Part shown: positions 42,901 to 57,311 of the stretch, piece by piece
How the letters are laid out: every line of letters begins with the position of its first letter
Numbering within the stretch: the stretch's first letter is position 1
Assembly (NCBI RefSeq): GCF_040807025.1
Contig: NC_090982.1
Coordinates: 28,926,514 to 28,990,513 of the forward strand
Direction: 5' to 3'
Source: Struthio camelus
Lineage: Eukaryota > Chordata > Aves > Struthioniformes > Struthionidae
Length of the DNA stretch: 64,000 nt
Notes under the pieces: generated by a model
What the model was told of the DNA's origin: nothing
The model's database searches: none
The model's input: the letters and a program-made list of their open reading frames with translations, nothing else
Made by a program: the position numbers and the translations under genes

Positions 42901-45191
42901 ATAGCACAGCCTGTTTAGCACATCTTGGGCTGCGGAATGAAGGAAACAGCAGTGATTAACACATCAGGAAGGCTGGAGAAATACTTTCTAAGGAGGCTGG
43001 CAGAGGGTGCTAAGCTGTCCAAATCAGTTAAGAAAAAGGACACTCTGCTTAAGATCCATAATTGAGAGGTCAATGAATTTCCTTAATTCTTCTCATGGCA
43101 AAGACCACACCATGCTGCTGTCTGCCCTTACAATAGAGAGAAGACTTCAGATGTCACCAGTATTCCTCTCTAAATATTGGCTGCATTGCAACGATCCGCA
43201 GACAACTCTGCCCTCTCAAAAGACATATGCAATAAGATGATAGTGCAAGAATGTCAAGAGGGCAGATCAATCACTTCCAAGGATTCAATGCAGATTTCCT
43301 ATCATTTGTATATTTAAGAACAGTGTCTTGCAAAGCCTTGTGAAGAAATCAATTTAATAAAGTTCACATTTCCTTTCAGTTCATTGCATGTTTTCTCCAA
43401 TTCTATCAGCGGCTCTAATAAAAGATATTGCCTCCTCCTGCAGACCTTGCTTGTTTTTGTGTTTGCGTATGGCACTCGGGAATCCTCTGAAAGAAAAGTG
43501 TTAGGTATATATGATAGTATCGTAAATTACTGGACAGTTATTGCAGTGATATGTCACAACAGCACCATACTTTTGACAGCTAAAGATCAAACCAAAGAAA
43601 TTCCAAAGAGAATGTTATCTCTATTCCTTTTTCTGTTGTTCATTTCTTTTACAACCTTATAATACATAGATCTAACAATAATATCACAGTCGAAAACTTT
43701 CAGAAGACTTGTGGTGAGTCAGAGAAGGGGAAAGAACCTAGTGAATACATACCCTAACTTCATGCTTTTTTTAAAAAAGATTTTAAACCATTTTTGTTGT
43801 CTGCTTTTTTGTTGCCACAAATTACACTCACAGTATGGACAGTACTACCTCTAAATATTAAAATGGCAGAAAATAAAGTTCCTAACATGCTTTAAAGAGA
43901 AGACGAATAAATACTCTCTGCATATTTACCGTACTTGCATATTCTCCTTGTGTGCAGTTTTAAGAATAACAGCATCTACGGGCCTAAATCTTCCCTCCCT
44001 TTCCTGAAATCCTCACCTTCAGGTGGGTGGGTCTTTCCAAAACTGAGCCCCTCAGGAAGTCAATAAAATGTTTATCAATCAATCAGTTGCCTGTCTTAAG
44101 GGAGATATCACTGCCTTTTTCTCTTTTCGTGTCCTTATGAAGAAGGTAGACAAAAGCTCACTAAATACACATTAAACTCTCAGTAGTTTTAAAAAACTGT
44201 CCCAAAAGCCATCACTGAAAACCTGAAATTAAAAATGTTTCTTACGAAATACTGTTAGTCTCTAGGTTCTATGGAATGGCCCATATACTGGAATAAAACT
44301 GTTTGCTCTTTGTAGTTGGTGTTTGACAGAGGAGAGACAAAGTTTAACAGAAAGCAAAGGCACAACAAAAGCCGTATGGAGATGAAATGTTATAGCTTAA
44401 ACTCCGATAGAAAGTGATGGACTGTATAAGGAAATACTGCAATTTTGAATTTTTGAGTTTAAGTACTCTTTGTTAAACTTGTCACTAAACAACTCAGCAT
44501 ATTTACAATGAAGAGCAAGAGCAGTAAATTTATTTGGGCGTAGCTGATAAATATCCAACTTAACCCCAAAGATAAATATTAGGAGAAGAATTAATTTCTT
44601 ACAAACTGTTATTAATATGCAAAGAATCTGGAATCAGTAAAGTACTTAAGCACAATTCTAATTATAAATATGCATGTACTTCCACAAAATGTCTCCTTTG
44701 TTACCATCAGGCATAAGTCAAGCAAGAAATCCTTCTGTAAGCTGCTCTGCTAGGAATGGAGTAGAAAAATACCACCTATGCTCTTCCATCTCTACAAAGC
44801 TCTTCCCAAGAGGGAACCTTCTATATTCTTTGTATTAAGACACTGGGACAGTTAAATTCAGAGAAGAACTCTCCCTTTATTTCATCAGAATTTACTCATT
44901 ATAAAATTAGAAACAGCAATCTATGGTTTATTTTCAGTAGCAGACTTTTCGTACAATAATACTGCTCCTACCCAACACACATTCAGTTTGGCTAAATGGG
45001 TGGCTTCAGAGTAAGGGCCTACCAGTGACAAAAACACTGCAGTTAGATGAGAGTAGTTACTATTATAACTTAGGAGCACATAGGTGAAGACATAAAGCAT
45101 GACTCTGTGTGTACAGTAGCACAGATGCTGCTTCATTGCTGAGACCATTAGGCACCTTACAATATGAGCAAGTAACAATCTCATATTTAGT

Positions 45192-45209
45192 CTGTTTACA
45201 TGTAAACAG
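45192..45209. repeat. 18-bp perfect palindrome with paired forkhead-type motifs
   Basis: ctgtttacatgtaaacag is its own reverse complement. It contains TGTTTAC on each strand, the core recognised by forkhead (FOX) factors, with the two cores abutting head to head. It lies in GNAQ intron 5. Binding is inferred from the motif only. Confidence 0.85.
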
Positions 45210-45280
45210 CTCTCTAAGTGCTCATGCTGACCATCACATACCTTCCATTTAAGCACCACCGAAATGACAGCAGGGTATTG

Positions 45281-45710
45281 TCACAGAAACGGTGGCTGGA
45301 AGGGATCTCTGGGGCTCACCTCATCCAGTCTTTTCCTACCAGCACAGTGGGATGAGGTTGGTCACGGCTTTGTCTAGACAAGTCTAGAAAGCTTCTAAGC
45401 ATGGAGATTTCCCCACTTCTTTGGGTTTCGTTTCCTCCCATGGCTAAACTAACCTCCAAGGAGAAGCAGTTTCCTGATGTCCGGCCTGAACCTCCCAAGC
45501 CATAGTTGTGGTCTCTGATCTTTGTTGTGTTGTTTACCTAGAAGAATTTGGCTCTGTGGCACATTTGCAACTGCTCTTCAAGCTGGCAAGTATTAACCTC
45601 CTCTTCATCAGATTAAACAAGCTCCGCTCCCTCAACCTCTCTTTGCAGGACACGTGCTCTCGGCCCTTGAGCAGCATAGGGTCAGCAGTTCTGAACCGTC
45701 CTGCCCTTCA
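45281..45710 (-). mobile_element. CR1 LINE fragment (diverged, 3' end)
   Basis: The plus strand starts tcacagaaacggtggctgga, agggatctctgg..., then carries the phrases cagtttcctgatgtccggcctgaacc, a degenerate attaaacaagctccgctccctcaacctct and cacgtgctctcggccc. These follow, in order, the antisense of the avian CR1 3' end (ggttggaagggacctctgg ... aggctgaacaggcccagctc ...). The element is therefore on the minus strand with its 3' end at the low coordinate. It is 5'-truncated and clearly diverged, hence old and inactive. It sits in GNAQ intron 5. Confidence 0.8.
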
Positions 45711-47719
45711 TGATTTTCCCAACAGCTTATGCTATGGTCAGATTGCATTTTTTAAACCTTTCCAGTTATTTCAGAGGTGAATGGAAGACTGCTGTGTTAA
45801 TGACAGTGAAAAGAGATTTTAATGGTTTGTCACTCAGTCGTGTACTCTATAGATGTTTTACAGTAATTGAAAGATGGCCTAGAGATTTTTTTATTTTTAT
45901 GCTCAAGCAGACTGTACCTGCTTGAGCAGGTAAAGTAATACAGGTCCTCAGATTTACCTTGAACAGACTAAAAGTTCTAAGCTGGCTCCACTATTTCCTT
46001 TCAAAGAGATTCAAGGACTACTCCAAAAATAAACAATAATTCTTTTTTTTCTTTTTGGACTAATCAACCTCTTACCAACCTGTTCAAGGTTTTCATCCCT
46101 CTATTATTCAAAGTCTAGGAGCAAATCAGCTTTTATGGATGTTATGACACATAAAACTATTTTTTTCCCAGATGTAATTTCTCCAGTGATAGTGTTCGTT
46201 ATTATTTAAATTTCTCTTGAGCGTCTCATTTTCCATTGCTAATGATAGCTTATACCATTGGATACCTAACATTTTCCCTAATTAAACATACATGCAACGT
46301 AACTACCATAGTATTTTTAATCAGTTTAATTAAAAAATGTCTGACAATACAAAATTATTGAATTACTCACTCTCTGAAAAATGTTTCTCATTAACAGGGC
46401 ACATTTTTTCTTTACTGTGGAACAGTTTTATGCTACAGTATTTTTTTGCAGTTAACAGTTTTATTTTACAAGATTTTATGGATCTTGGAAAACAAAGTCC
46501 ACTTCCGCTGAATAAAATTTGGTGTTTTGTTTTTGGAAAGGGGGCAATTAAAAACAACATTCCCTTTTTATTTTGGACTACATGAGAGGTATTGTCTCTG
46601 CTCGCAGACCTACTAGTTGAGCATGGGGGAATGACCCAATGTGTCTGTGACATACCAAATTACTATCTTCTGTCTGAGTGAAGCACCACATTGCTATTCT
46701 CAGTATTTTAAGTCTCCCCAGTGTTAAAAAGCTGCCATCACGAACCAGTCCAACATTAGCTAGCCAAGTTCAAATGATTTGGAAATGCTTTTGAGCTTCT
46801 CAATTATCCATAAACCAAAACCCTTTCATGTTAGAAGAAAAACTGGGGGAGACTGTCACAGTGTGCATGAGCACATATGATGGGTCCCGTTCTCATTTAG
46901 ATAAAAATCAATTTACATCAGTGAAAGAGCAGAAAGTATGCTTTAATTTACAAGTTCCTACTTGAACAGTGTAAAGAAGTCCCTAGTGTAAGTGCAAATC
47001 ATGTCTATAATTTTCAGTGCTGGACAGGAGGTTACAAAAAGAGCTGTAAAATATTTCATAAGAAAAGCTTTATGAATTGCAGAAGGAACTCTAGAACTGT
47101 TTTTATGAAAACTTGTATTAGAAAAGGAATTCAAATTAAATTAAAACCAGCTGTTCTTGGCAAATTAAGCCCTATAATTCATGCATGGTTCAATCACTTA
47201 AATCTCTACTAAGCTAGCAATACTAAAGTTTGTATTCATAGCCACTAGATATGTTTCTATTGCAACTCTGAAAAATACAGATACTTTGACTTAACGTTTA
47301 CCTTCTTAATCTTCTAAACTACTAAGGGAAACATGAGACCACTAACAGATCAACTAAAGTAGGTTTTGTCAGTTTTATACAGCTGGAGAATTATGAACTA
47401 GTTTTGAAAACAGGGATGGCAAGGAATATGAGGCGAGGCCAGCATTGGGAATCCGACCTTATATGAGATGCAATGTTAGGGAAGGCTTGCCAAGCCAAGC
47501 AAGACAGTGTGGCCCTTTGAAGAGAGGGCAGGAACAGGTGGGAGAAGTTATTTAATAGCTAGTTCAAGCACTAGGTCCAATTCTACCACTGAGTCCTACC
47601 TCACCAACTGCCTACAGCAAAATCCTGCTCAGCTGCAATGGAAAGGCTGCAGAAAGAAACTTGTGAGCAACTAATGCATAGCAACGTGTAGTATAGACAG
47701 AGCTGGCTCAAGGCTTCTC

Positions 47720-47970
47720 AGTGCCTGGCAGCCGTTCCCTGCAGTGACGCCAGCCTCTGCAGCAGCCCCTCTAACAACAGCAGCTGCAGCTCGCTGTGAT
47801 CTCCCTAAGGAAAATCAAGAGCAGGACCACTGCTTTTGCCGTTCCTGCTCTGCTTATGTCTGCAGGCAGTCCCACGTGCATGCAGGCACATTACCGTCGC
47901 CAGAAGTTACTCCACTTATCCCACGGCTGGTGCAGGCTTCTTCCACCCCACTCCGCGTGGCCTGAAACAG
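47720..47970. other. GC-rich patch in GNAQ intron 5
   Basis: About 250 bp markedly richer in G+C than its flanks, with several CpGs, CAG/CTG-type motifs (gcagcccctctaacaacagcagctgcagctcgctgtg) split by PstI-like ctgcag sites, and a CACGTG E-box near 47873. A 73-codon frame at 47744-47965 (plus strand) has no recognisable domain. It may be a regulatory element, an old repeat, or nothing. Confidence 0.4.
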
Positions 47971-50900
47971 CCACCACTCCGATTTACACACCCCACCATG
48001 TAACACAGACAAGTGAAATGCAGCAGGCAGATTCCATGTGTGAACTGAAATTTGCTAGCTACAAGCAGATCGTATAATCTCGGATAATCTTACTCTAGCG
48101 TCTTACCAAATAAAGAAAAAAGGTTCTACTTATTCACAAATGATGACAGCATCCAGTTTTATAATTGGAAACATGTTTTACGAAACATATCAGCACAAAT
48201 AAAGTGAAACTTCAGTCTACCATGTACCTTTTACTAAATAAAACATTTCATGCTGATAAATTTTTATATGACTGTTAAACATTAACATAAATATAATCAC
48301 TCAAACTGTTTTCTCACATCTTTAGCCAAATCCAAACTCTTACTGTGCCTCATTTTTTAAAAGACAAGAAAAGAGTTCACTTGCTTATGCATACTTTTTT
48401 AATCCTGTGTTTTTAGTCTCATGTTAAAATGACTGATTTCTATTTCAGATGTATATGTTAAAATTCTCTCTGTTATTTCTTGCTCTGGAAAAAACTGCAT
48501 TACTTCTGCAATCACAGAAATAACAGAATTGGTGTAATTTATTGTCATTTGGCTCTAACAAGTCAAATCCTGGGAAAGATGTGAAAAGGACTAAAAGAAG
48601 CATTTCAAAGCTGTATCTACTGGTACCCACTAAAGGGAAAAAGAGGCATTTCCCGCTGCTTCAAGAGAAAAGACTGAGTACGATATTAATCTGAAACAAT
48701 AAAGAATCAGTAGTGGAACACTTCATGTAACTAGACATCTTTATGAATGTCTAGAGTGGCATCTAGTGGGAATACCGTTAATTACATATAAAACTCCAAA
48801 AGGCAGTTATTAAAATATTCTCATAAATTATTAGTAATCTAAACAGTTTCTGTTAGCAAAACTATAATTTCAAGGATTTTGAGGGTTTGAATTTCATTGA
48901 AATGTGGAGAGATAATGCAGTGAGATAAACAAAGATCTATTTTTTTTTAGTAACAAACTGGCACTGTGTATATATCTATGTCTGTGCTGGTAACAGATGA
49001 ACATATCTGATTAACAGAGTGAGAAGGCATTCAAACAGAGATGCTAACTGCAGATGAAGAGGAACCGACACAAGAGAGCATCAGAAAGAAGGCCTCAAAG
49101 ATCACAGAGGAAGGGTTAATGTTATGGTCGGGTATAAAATCACAAGGATGCCCAGCATTATTTTAATCTGACAAAATTTTGTGCATTTGAGCTTTTTACT
49201 TGTTGGGGAGTCTACATTCATTAGGAATGTCTCCATTCTCTACATAAGGCTTCTAGCAATTACTTAAGTAGCAGCACTGTCTGGCTGCACAGAAAGAAAG
49301 ACCCTACAGTTTGGCCAGAAATATAATAGGGCTACTAGATGTAAAGTTAAATTAGGAAATAAAAGAGGAAATCAGGAAAGTGGTACGTAAATGCAGAGAC
49401 CTCCATGACATCAAAAAAAAAAAAAAATCCAGTATCAAAACTGCAAGAGCTTTAAATTTTACATAACTCGTCATCTGAGAGACTACGTGATGGTTGTACA
49501 AATATTGTGATGGATAACTCAGATGCAGTAAGAAACTACTTCAAACATGTACAGAGTTCAGGAATGATTCCCTTACTCTCTTGAATCACTTATCTTGAAT
49601 CTTTCTGCAGATCAGCCTGATAAAAAGAACTGCTGGTAGAAAACAAGACATCTCTGCAGCCAAGAACTGTATGTTGTACCTTGGAGAACTCTAACGTCTT
49701 CAACAATTTAAAGTTGGAATATTTAACTGGAAATTAGAAATATACTGCAATTTTATGTACACATTGGAGGAAACAAAGACAGATCAAATGACAGCTGAAA
49801 TCTATTGAAATTAATATTTTTCAACAACCATCAAATCCAAAAATATCATCCAAAAATCCAAGAAATGTTTACCAAGAACATTTCTAGCAGCCTCTGCAAA
49901 TGGTCCAAGCTCATTCAACCTCCCACTTCTATTACGAAGCACACACCTCAACATAGAGGAATAGGCTCTGGCTCTTATGCAAATACTTCCCAATACCAAG
50001 TTTACATTCAAAAGGTTTTTTTATGCACATACCAAAAAGAAAATACATATGCATGTGTATGAACATGTAGGAAGTGATATAATACATACAGGAAATGGTT
50101 TTGACACAGAAAATAAATGTGTTATTTTTCTTTAGTTTCCAAATAAACAATGAGATTTTCTGGAGATTTTACTTCCCATGGATATAATACTGTTAAATAA
50201 TTATGAAGATTGCTTGAGGATTTTAATTCTATCTGGGAGCTCATATTATCCCTCTGCCCTATGCTCAATTGTTCTGGGCCGAACGCTGATGAAAACAACA
50301 GACGACTAAAGGATTATTACATGTTTTTGCACAATGCAGAAAAAAAGAGAAGAGCTCTGATCTCAATGTTGTTTTCTTTCAGCCCTCATAGTAAGCCATG
50401 TAGGACTAGCCTGTGAATAAAGAACACAAAGTGCTGGAAGAAAAGTGGAAACATGCCTAGATGTTAACAACAAGATAGTTCTGATGTAAAAATGAAATAC
50501 GTTCTTCAGATAATCGCCTCCATGAAGAGAGAAGTACTCTGAAAACTTAAAAGTGGCCTCATGCCATTTTGTATTTTTGGCCTACATCAAAAGAAAGTGC
50601 GACTGGAACATTGCACCAATTTGTCATCCTTTAACAGAACACACTGATGAACATTACAGAAGTTTTATCTAGGCCCTGGATACTCATCTATTTTACAGAT
50701 GTGCTCTGCCCAGATTCAAAACATGAGCTTGTAGGCCTGCATCTACTTACCAGTCTACACATACAAATGAATACACCCTAAAAATACCTATGCTGGGTTT
50801 TAGGTTTTCATACAGTTTAATATATTAGATTTTAATGTGAATATTTTTTTAACAATCCAAGCAACATTAATCCACTCTACCTAGGGCAACCCAAGGATAA

Positions 50901-51286
50901 TAAAATTTCCCATCAATAAAAAAAAATCACGTCCTTCCACAGTGCCTTTATTAAAGCATTGCAGAACACCTCTCAAAGTTCCTTCAGTTTCAATTTGTAG
51001 TTATGGCTGAGGTACAGAAGCCCTAATTTTCTGAATACCCTGTTCTGCAATCATCCGAGTGTTATTTATAAAATAGCAAAATGGTTCTTCACTTTAAATT
51101 AATACTGTGCAGGTAGTCACATTACATCAAATATGCACTATCCAGTACAGCAGAGTTCTTTAGGATTTTAAAGCAGCTATGGTAAAACCTTATCTCATGA
51201 CCACAAAGGCACAACCCATCCATTCCAAAGAAACAACAGAAAAATTCCCTTTCGCTGGTCAAACTCAATTAAGATTTTTCTGTTTA

Positions 51287-51490
51287 GAAAATCACAGAAG
51301 AATTTATGTTGCAAAGAACCTGTGGAGGTCACCTGTCCAACTCTTTGCTCCCAGCAAGACTTACTTTGTCACTGGATCAGGTTGCTCAGGCTTTGTCCAG
51401 TCAAGGGCTTTGACCATCTCCTAGGATGGAGATCCTACAACCTCTCTGAGCAACCTGTTCTACTTCACTTACTCATCTGGGGTCATGATC
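51287..51490 (-). mobile_element. CR1 LINE fragment (short, strongly diverged)
   Basis: The plus strand has aatcacagaag, then gaacctgtggaggtcacctg, tccaactctttgctcc, caggttgctcaggctttgtcc and acaacctctctgagcaacct. This is the phrase order of the antisense CR1 3' end (cacagaat... gacctctggagatcatc... caggttgcccagg... ccacctctctgggcaacctgt). It is older than the copy at 45.3 kb and has the same minus orientation. Confidence 0.75.
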
Positions 51491-52951
51491 TTTCAGCCCT
51501 AGTAGTCTATGAAGACCGAGCTAAATACAGTTCTACTGAGGGCCACTGTATTTACAGACAAGGCTAAGTCATTAGACAGTTTTAGAGAACCCCTGGTAGA
51601 AATGTTTTGGACAGAGAATTTTTAAAAACAACTTTTCTCAAGTTATTTTAATCTCTATGCTGTTTCTGAAGGGGACTGCACCTGTCACCTGCCCCTTCTT
51701 CCTTCTATCTTTCTTTTTCCACTTCTCTGAGTACCCATTTGCGTTCCTGCAAGGTCTATGCAGTGGTTTTTGGAGAAGTCAGTGCTTCAGTCACTTTTGG
51801 ACCTACTCGTTCTGCTCACATCCACAATAAAAACGTTACACTTTCCCACTAGTAGGGCTCAGCTATGCCTATTGCTCAGCTATTGCTAAACAAAGCCACT
51901 ATTCTATGTTGCAGAAACCTAGTAGACTCAGCAGGGGACTATTGCAAACTCAATGGTTGCACTTTGGACACACATTCCTATGTAACAGTCACTGCTTTAA
52001 AAGTGTATTATCTAAGGATAAAGCTAGAAGGCAACAAGGATACTGAAAGGAGAGAGAACATCAAGTTTTACCAATAGACTAGGAGCAGCATGAGAAGCAA
52101 GTCATCATCGCACCCAAAAAAAAGCCTAAAAAAAGCAGTCTTTATTTGTAAAGAACCTTTTCCTGTTCTAATTAATAAGAACCAATAACATAAGCAACTC
52201 TCTTAAGAGAGGGTTACAAATTACTTGCATAGGCCTGGATAGGGCATATGAATGAATTAGATCTTAAAAGCAAAGATGATTGGCTCTATTTGCTTTGCTA
52301 CTCAAGGTCAGTGAAAAACCAGCAAGTAAACTTCCTATGAAATGCAGGCCTTTAAGATTACATTCATGTTAACATTTTAAGCTATCTGTTGTAACAAAGA
52401 GACGTTTCAATGATTTTTTTGTATAAAACCAAAATATATTAAGTCTGGCCAAAATGATTTAAACTGGCATTTCTTCTTCATTTTATTTTGTGCAATAGAT
52501 TTCCAGATCAATCCTATTGCTTTACCTCTAAAAGTTACCTTTTATTAGTGATTATTCTAAGCTGTCCAACACCTCTGTAACTTTTCACTCTTTGACAAGA
52601 TCTCAGAAATTAAAATTTTTGTCTATGACAGCTTAAAAAACTTCAAAATTTCATTCAGCCTATTATAATTTTAACAAAGTTTAATTCATTATCTAGCTGA
52701 ACTGAGGAAACCATGGCTTACATGTCTCTTTTCCTCTGGGAATACAGAAAGAGAAAGAGCTCTCAGTATAAAAGGTCCATGCTTTCATAGACCATCAGAA
52801 ACCTATGCAACCAGTATGAAATCACATAATTCAAACTATTAGCATGTTAATCTGGAAGAAAAAGATGTTCAAACATCAATAAATACTGTCCTTTGTGTTG
52901 CCATTCCTACTTGCACTAATTATTTAACAAGTTCTGCAAAGGTCATGAAAA

Positions 52952-52973
52952 TCTCTTTTCTAGAGAAAAGAGA
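52952..52973. repeat. 10-bp-arm inverted repeat
   Basis: tctcttttct at 52952-52961 and agaaaagaga at 52964-52973 are exact reverse complements with a 2-nt spacer. A partial direct copy (aatcttttctaga) follows immediately. Located in GNAQ intron 5. Confidence 0.85.
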
Positions 52974-55900
52974 ATCTTTTCTAGATTTTAAAATTATACT
53001 ATATTGTCTCTAGTCCTCCCATATTTGCGAGTGATTACTGGCTCTCCTGGAAAGCTGGAACTCATTTCTGTATTTACTACCCTGAGACCATGAGATTTAT
53101 GTGTTTAGAAAAGCTACCTGTGATGCATGTTTGATTGCAGCCCATCCTGGAGTATGGACTAATATACTTTTTCTAGAAAAAGTCCTTTATTTAAAGAAAT
53201 AAGTTGATTTAAAAAAATTGAAAAGTTCTAAAATCTGCTCTGATAAAACCTCAAATTTCTCCAGATCTGCTCATATAACTCTAGGCAAAAATCTGACCTA
53301 CAGAACAATACATCATTAACCAATTTATCAGAGAGCTGATCACTTCATTTTTTCTCTCAACACTAACCCTGTCAGACTTTTCTGGGAAAAGGAAAGGTCA
53401 AACACTTTTGTTAATTTAACTTATAAAATATTCCCCTTCGTCATGTCATATCAGACTGAGGGAAGATTACTTAATTTACAGTACTAATCATGTAATTAGT
53501 ATATTATGTCCTCTGGATGAAATGTTGTCCTCCTTTCCACCTACAAATCTAGATAAACTTACTGTTTCATTAAGGGCAGAATCTGGAACAGCTAAGTATC
53601 CCTCCTTTTATTTGCATTTAAGGAGAGAAAGGCATTTCAAATCTACACAAGCTGAAATTTTTGAAAGAGATTTTAAAATATATTATTCTTAGCAATTTTT
53701 CTCTTTAGCCATCAAAATCAGATGCTTAGCTATGTACAAACTAGTCCCACACTCGAGACAGATAATGTTGTTTCTGAGTGATGATTGTTAGAAGCAGGAT
53801 GCTTTTCTTCAGGTTTGAAACCTCCAACTCTTGAATTGCAGATCTTTGTCACTGAGGTGCAGTTTCATGAATGTATCATTTAAGTGTCATTCTACACTGG
53901 GTTCTCTAAGACAAGCAGTCTTAGAAAATCAACACTCATCTCTTTCTCTATGCATGACGTCCACTTACAGAATAGTTATAATACATTCTCCCACACTGTG
54001 AAGACTTTTAACACCTCCAAGAGTATGAGGTCAGACAAGGCACCCAACTCAGACCCACAAATACTTAAGTTTCTAAAAGCCCTGGAGAGATCTGAGTGAA
54101 ACCTCTCAACTCAGTGTATCCTCATCTGATTTATAATCCAAATGTATTTCTCTTGAATAAGCTAAACAAGGGAAGAAATAGATTTACAGCAGAAAGTCTA
54201 CCATGCACTACACTTTGAAAATACAATCTAGAGTTTTAAGGGCTTTAAAGCAGTTTCAAAATGATACAAGGTCATGCATATCATGTTGAATGCACTGAAT
54301 GGTAAACAGTAATTCTTAAAGATTTATGCTCATACATGAAAAAGAGATTAATGAAACACTGCATAACCAGAAGGAATCACACAGATCATTAAGAAAGTAC
54401 AGTTTTCTTCATGAAAATACACTACAAGGAAAAAGACTTCAGGCAATTTCATGCAATGGACTAATTAGAAGAAGAAAGTAGGCCATCTTACAAAAATCGT
54501 ACTGTTTAATCAGGCCATGAAAGCAGCAGCATAGTGCAAGATGTTGAGTCAGATCTCTTAATTTGAGTAAGAGGCACACAGATCAAAGGAGGATTAGATT
54601 CTATCACAATATAATGCTGATGTTATCCATAAGAAGCAAGTAGGACATTTACACATATTCTGTCACTTTGGTGCTGAAATTTTAATACTGTTTCACAATT
54701 TAAAGGTGATTTGAATTTTTTAGAATGTGAAAAAATATCTCATGACTGAGGTAAGAAAGAAAAAATAATATTTCTTGTAAATTTCTAAATTTCAGGTGAG
54801 AATTAACATATTTAAAACCTTTCCATACTTCTGCCACACCACCATTAAGATAAAACATACTTTGTTTTATGCGGAATATAGAAATATATTCTTCGCTTGC
54901 GCTCTCTGGGGCTGGAACGCTTAGGGATACAAACAATGAAAAAGGAGATATAATAAATTAGTGTTTTGGTAAACCAACAGAATCTAGACAGACAGGATAC
55001 AGCTTACTGAAAGCCAGAATTAAGCTGCCCAGATGGGTGCTTAGCTCCAAGACAGGCTGGATCCATCCCAGAGCTAGAGGAACACAGGCCTAAGGCTGCT
55101 GGAATGTGCCACCCGGGTCTGTATGTGTGACTTGAAAACAAAAGCCGGTCTGAATTAAAGCTATGAACGTATTTCAAACCAAAAGACAAAAAGGCTCAAA
55201 AGTTTTTCACTGGTGTTAATGAGAAACATAAATAGTTTAGCAGTGAGGTGGAAGAGCCATCTTCAAGACAAAGAGGAGTTTTAGAGCTTTTGCATCCACA
55301 AAATGTTTTGAAAGTGAAAACTTGAAAAGTCAAAACAGCTTTACAAGTAAGATCTTTTTCATGAGAGGCAAAGAAAAGTCATGGAAAAGCAATTACAACT
55401 TTAGGCATCATTTCAGAGTGTTAGGAGAGCTCAGGACAGAAAGGAAATGTTCAGTTCATATGTTCCATTCAGTTTGTAACATGTGAACCCTTTTAGCTGA
55501 GGAGAACACAAGGCAAGACTGCATACTCTGAACAAGCCAGCCAAGGAAGATATTGTTCCATCTTCTGAAGAAGCAGGGACACTCTAAGTCATAATCTGCA
55601 AGTTAAAGTTATCTGACCAACAACAGCAGAAGTTTGGCGAGTCACCTATTTAGAACAGGATGCACCTAATAGAGAAGCAGTGCATGTTAAACCTCTCTTT
55701 TTCACAAATACTGATCCTTCCATTTGTTTATAAAGGACGAAAAAAGAGTGATAAGTAGCTAACTTCAGAAAGTTTAGCAGCCTATTTTGGTTAGTTAGAA
55801 CAGTCTTTGAGAACTATCGTTAACTAATTTTGCTTCATGAGATTTCCAATACCTTTTGTTTTGACTTGTATAACTAAAATGCTTGATAATTCTGTGTTGA

Positions 55901-57311
55901 CTCCATGGCTACAAAAGAATAATGCAAAGCAGAAACAAGACTGAACCAGACCAGACATTTCTGGCTAGGCCTGAAGTGAGCCAAGTCGGATTGAGTCCTC
56001 TTTTTATCTACACATGTCTAGCTTCCAAAATTACAAGAAATCAAGTTGGAGTAGATTAGGTCACTATGACAAAATGTCAAGCATTCACTTTTAAGATTAC
56101 CTCTCTTTGTAAATTCAGCTTTGAAATCAGTGTTGTATATTATAAGACACTATCTTCTATTACTGTACTTTATATTGATATATGAAAATTAGACTAGATT
56201 TACATCCCAAAACTTATGTATGCAGCCTGCAGTGAAAATCCATAGAACAGATTTTTCATTCAGCCTCCTACTACCAACTAAATTAAATCTAGTCATGCTT
56301 TGTTCTCTTAAAACACGCATGCATTGGCATGCATTATTAACCAACCTTCACTGTGAGGGATGTCCCTCATTTTAGATTCAAGTGAACTACCCTCTCCCAT
56401 AAAACCGGTTACTACGGCTAAATTATAAATAATTTAACACACTAACAACAGATGCAAAATCGTGAAATTGAGGTTGCCGTTTAATCTCCTTAACTACAAA
56501 AAGACTAATTCAATGTATTTCATTCACATTTACCACAATACAAAAAAGGTTCACAGAGACCAAAAGCCTTGTTATACCACATATTCCAGTCTGAAATTCA
56601 TCTCCAGAAGAGTACAAGTGCTCTCTCAATCCCCTGAAGCAGGATGTATTTTATGATATAACTATTTTGCACAACACAAATTTTATTTGTGTCATTCATG
56701 TTCTACTCTGTGGTCTATACTTGAGCTCTAGGTAAAAACACAACGCTGTTAGTGTGGTTCTGTTAGATCATTACACTAGGAAAAATAATTAACATTACAT
56801 CAAAGATACATAACTTGAAAAACAAAACAAAAACATTTTGGTACTCGCCAAGTTAAAAGAATCCAAAAATAAACAGCACGAGAAGATGTGTTTACTGTAT
56901 AAGCAATTGAAAATTTCTTCTCTGTAACAGCCCTAATGTTTTAAGGAGACAGAGAGGATTCAAATAACGTAATGAGATTTCTTTCTTTTATGGAACGAGT
57001 ATAAATCTAAAGGCTTTCAGAGCTCCAGACTTTATTAAAAAAATTAATACTGAAGAAAGTGGAGTATATAATCCTGAGTGCCCAGGGACATGTGTTTTAC
57101 CTTGCTACATCATCCATTCTCTTTCAACAGTGAAAGCAACATGTATACTGTTGTGAAGAACATTAAAATGCTCTTTTTTTCACCTAATTTTTCTAAATGA
57201 CTATGAAAAGATTTGCATAAAATAGTGTTGGTGAGTAACTCATAAAAGTTTAATGAATAACTGGAATAGTCTTCAAGAAAGAAAAAAAATCTAAAAAGTA
57301 GATACTCTCCC

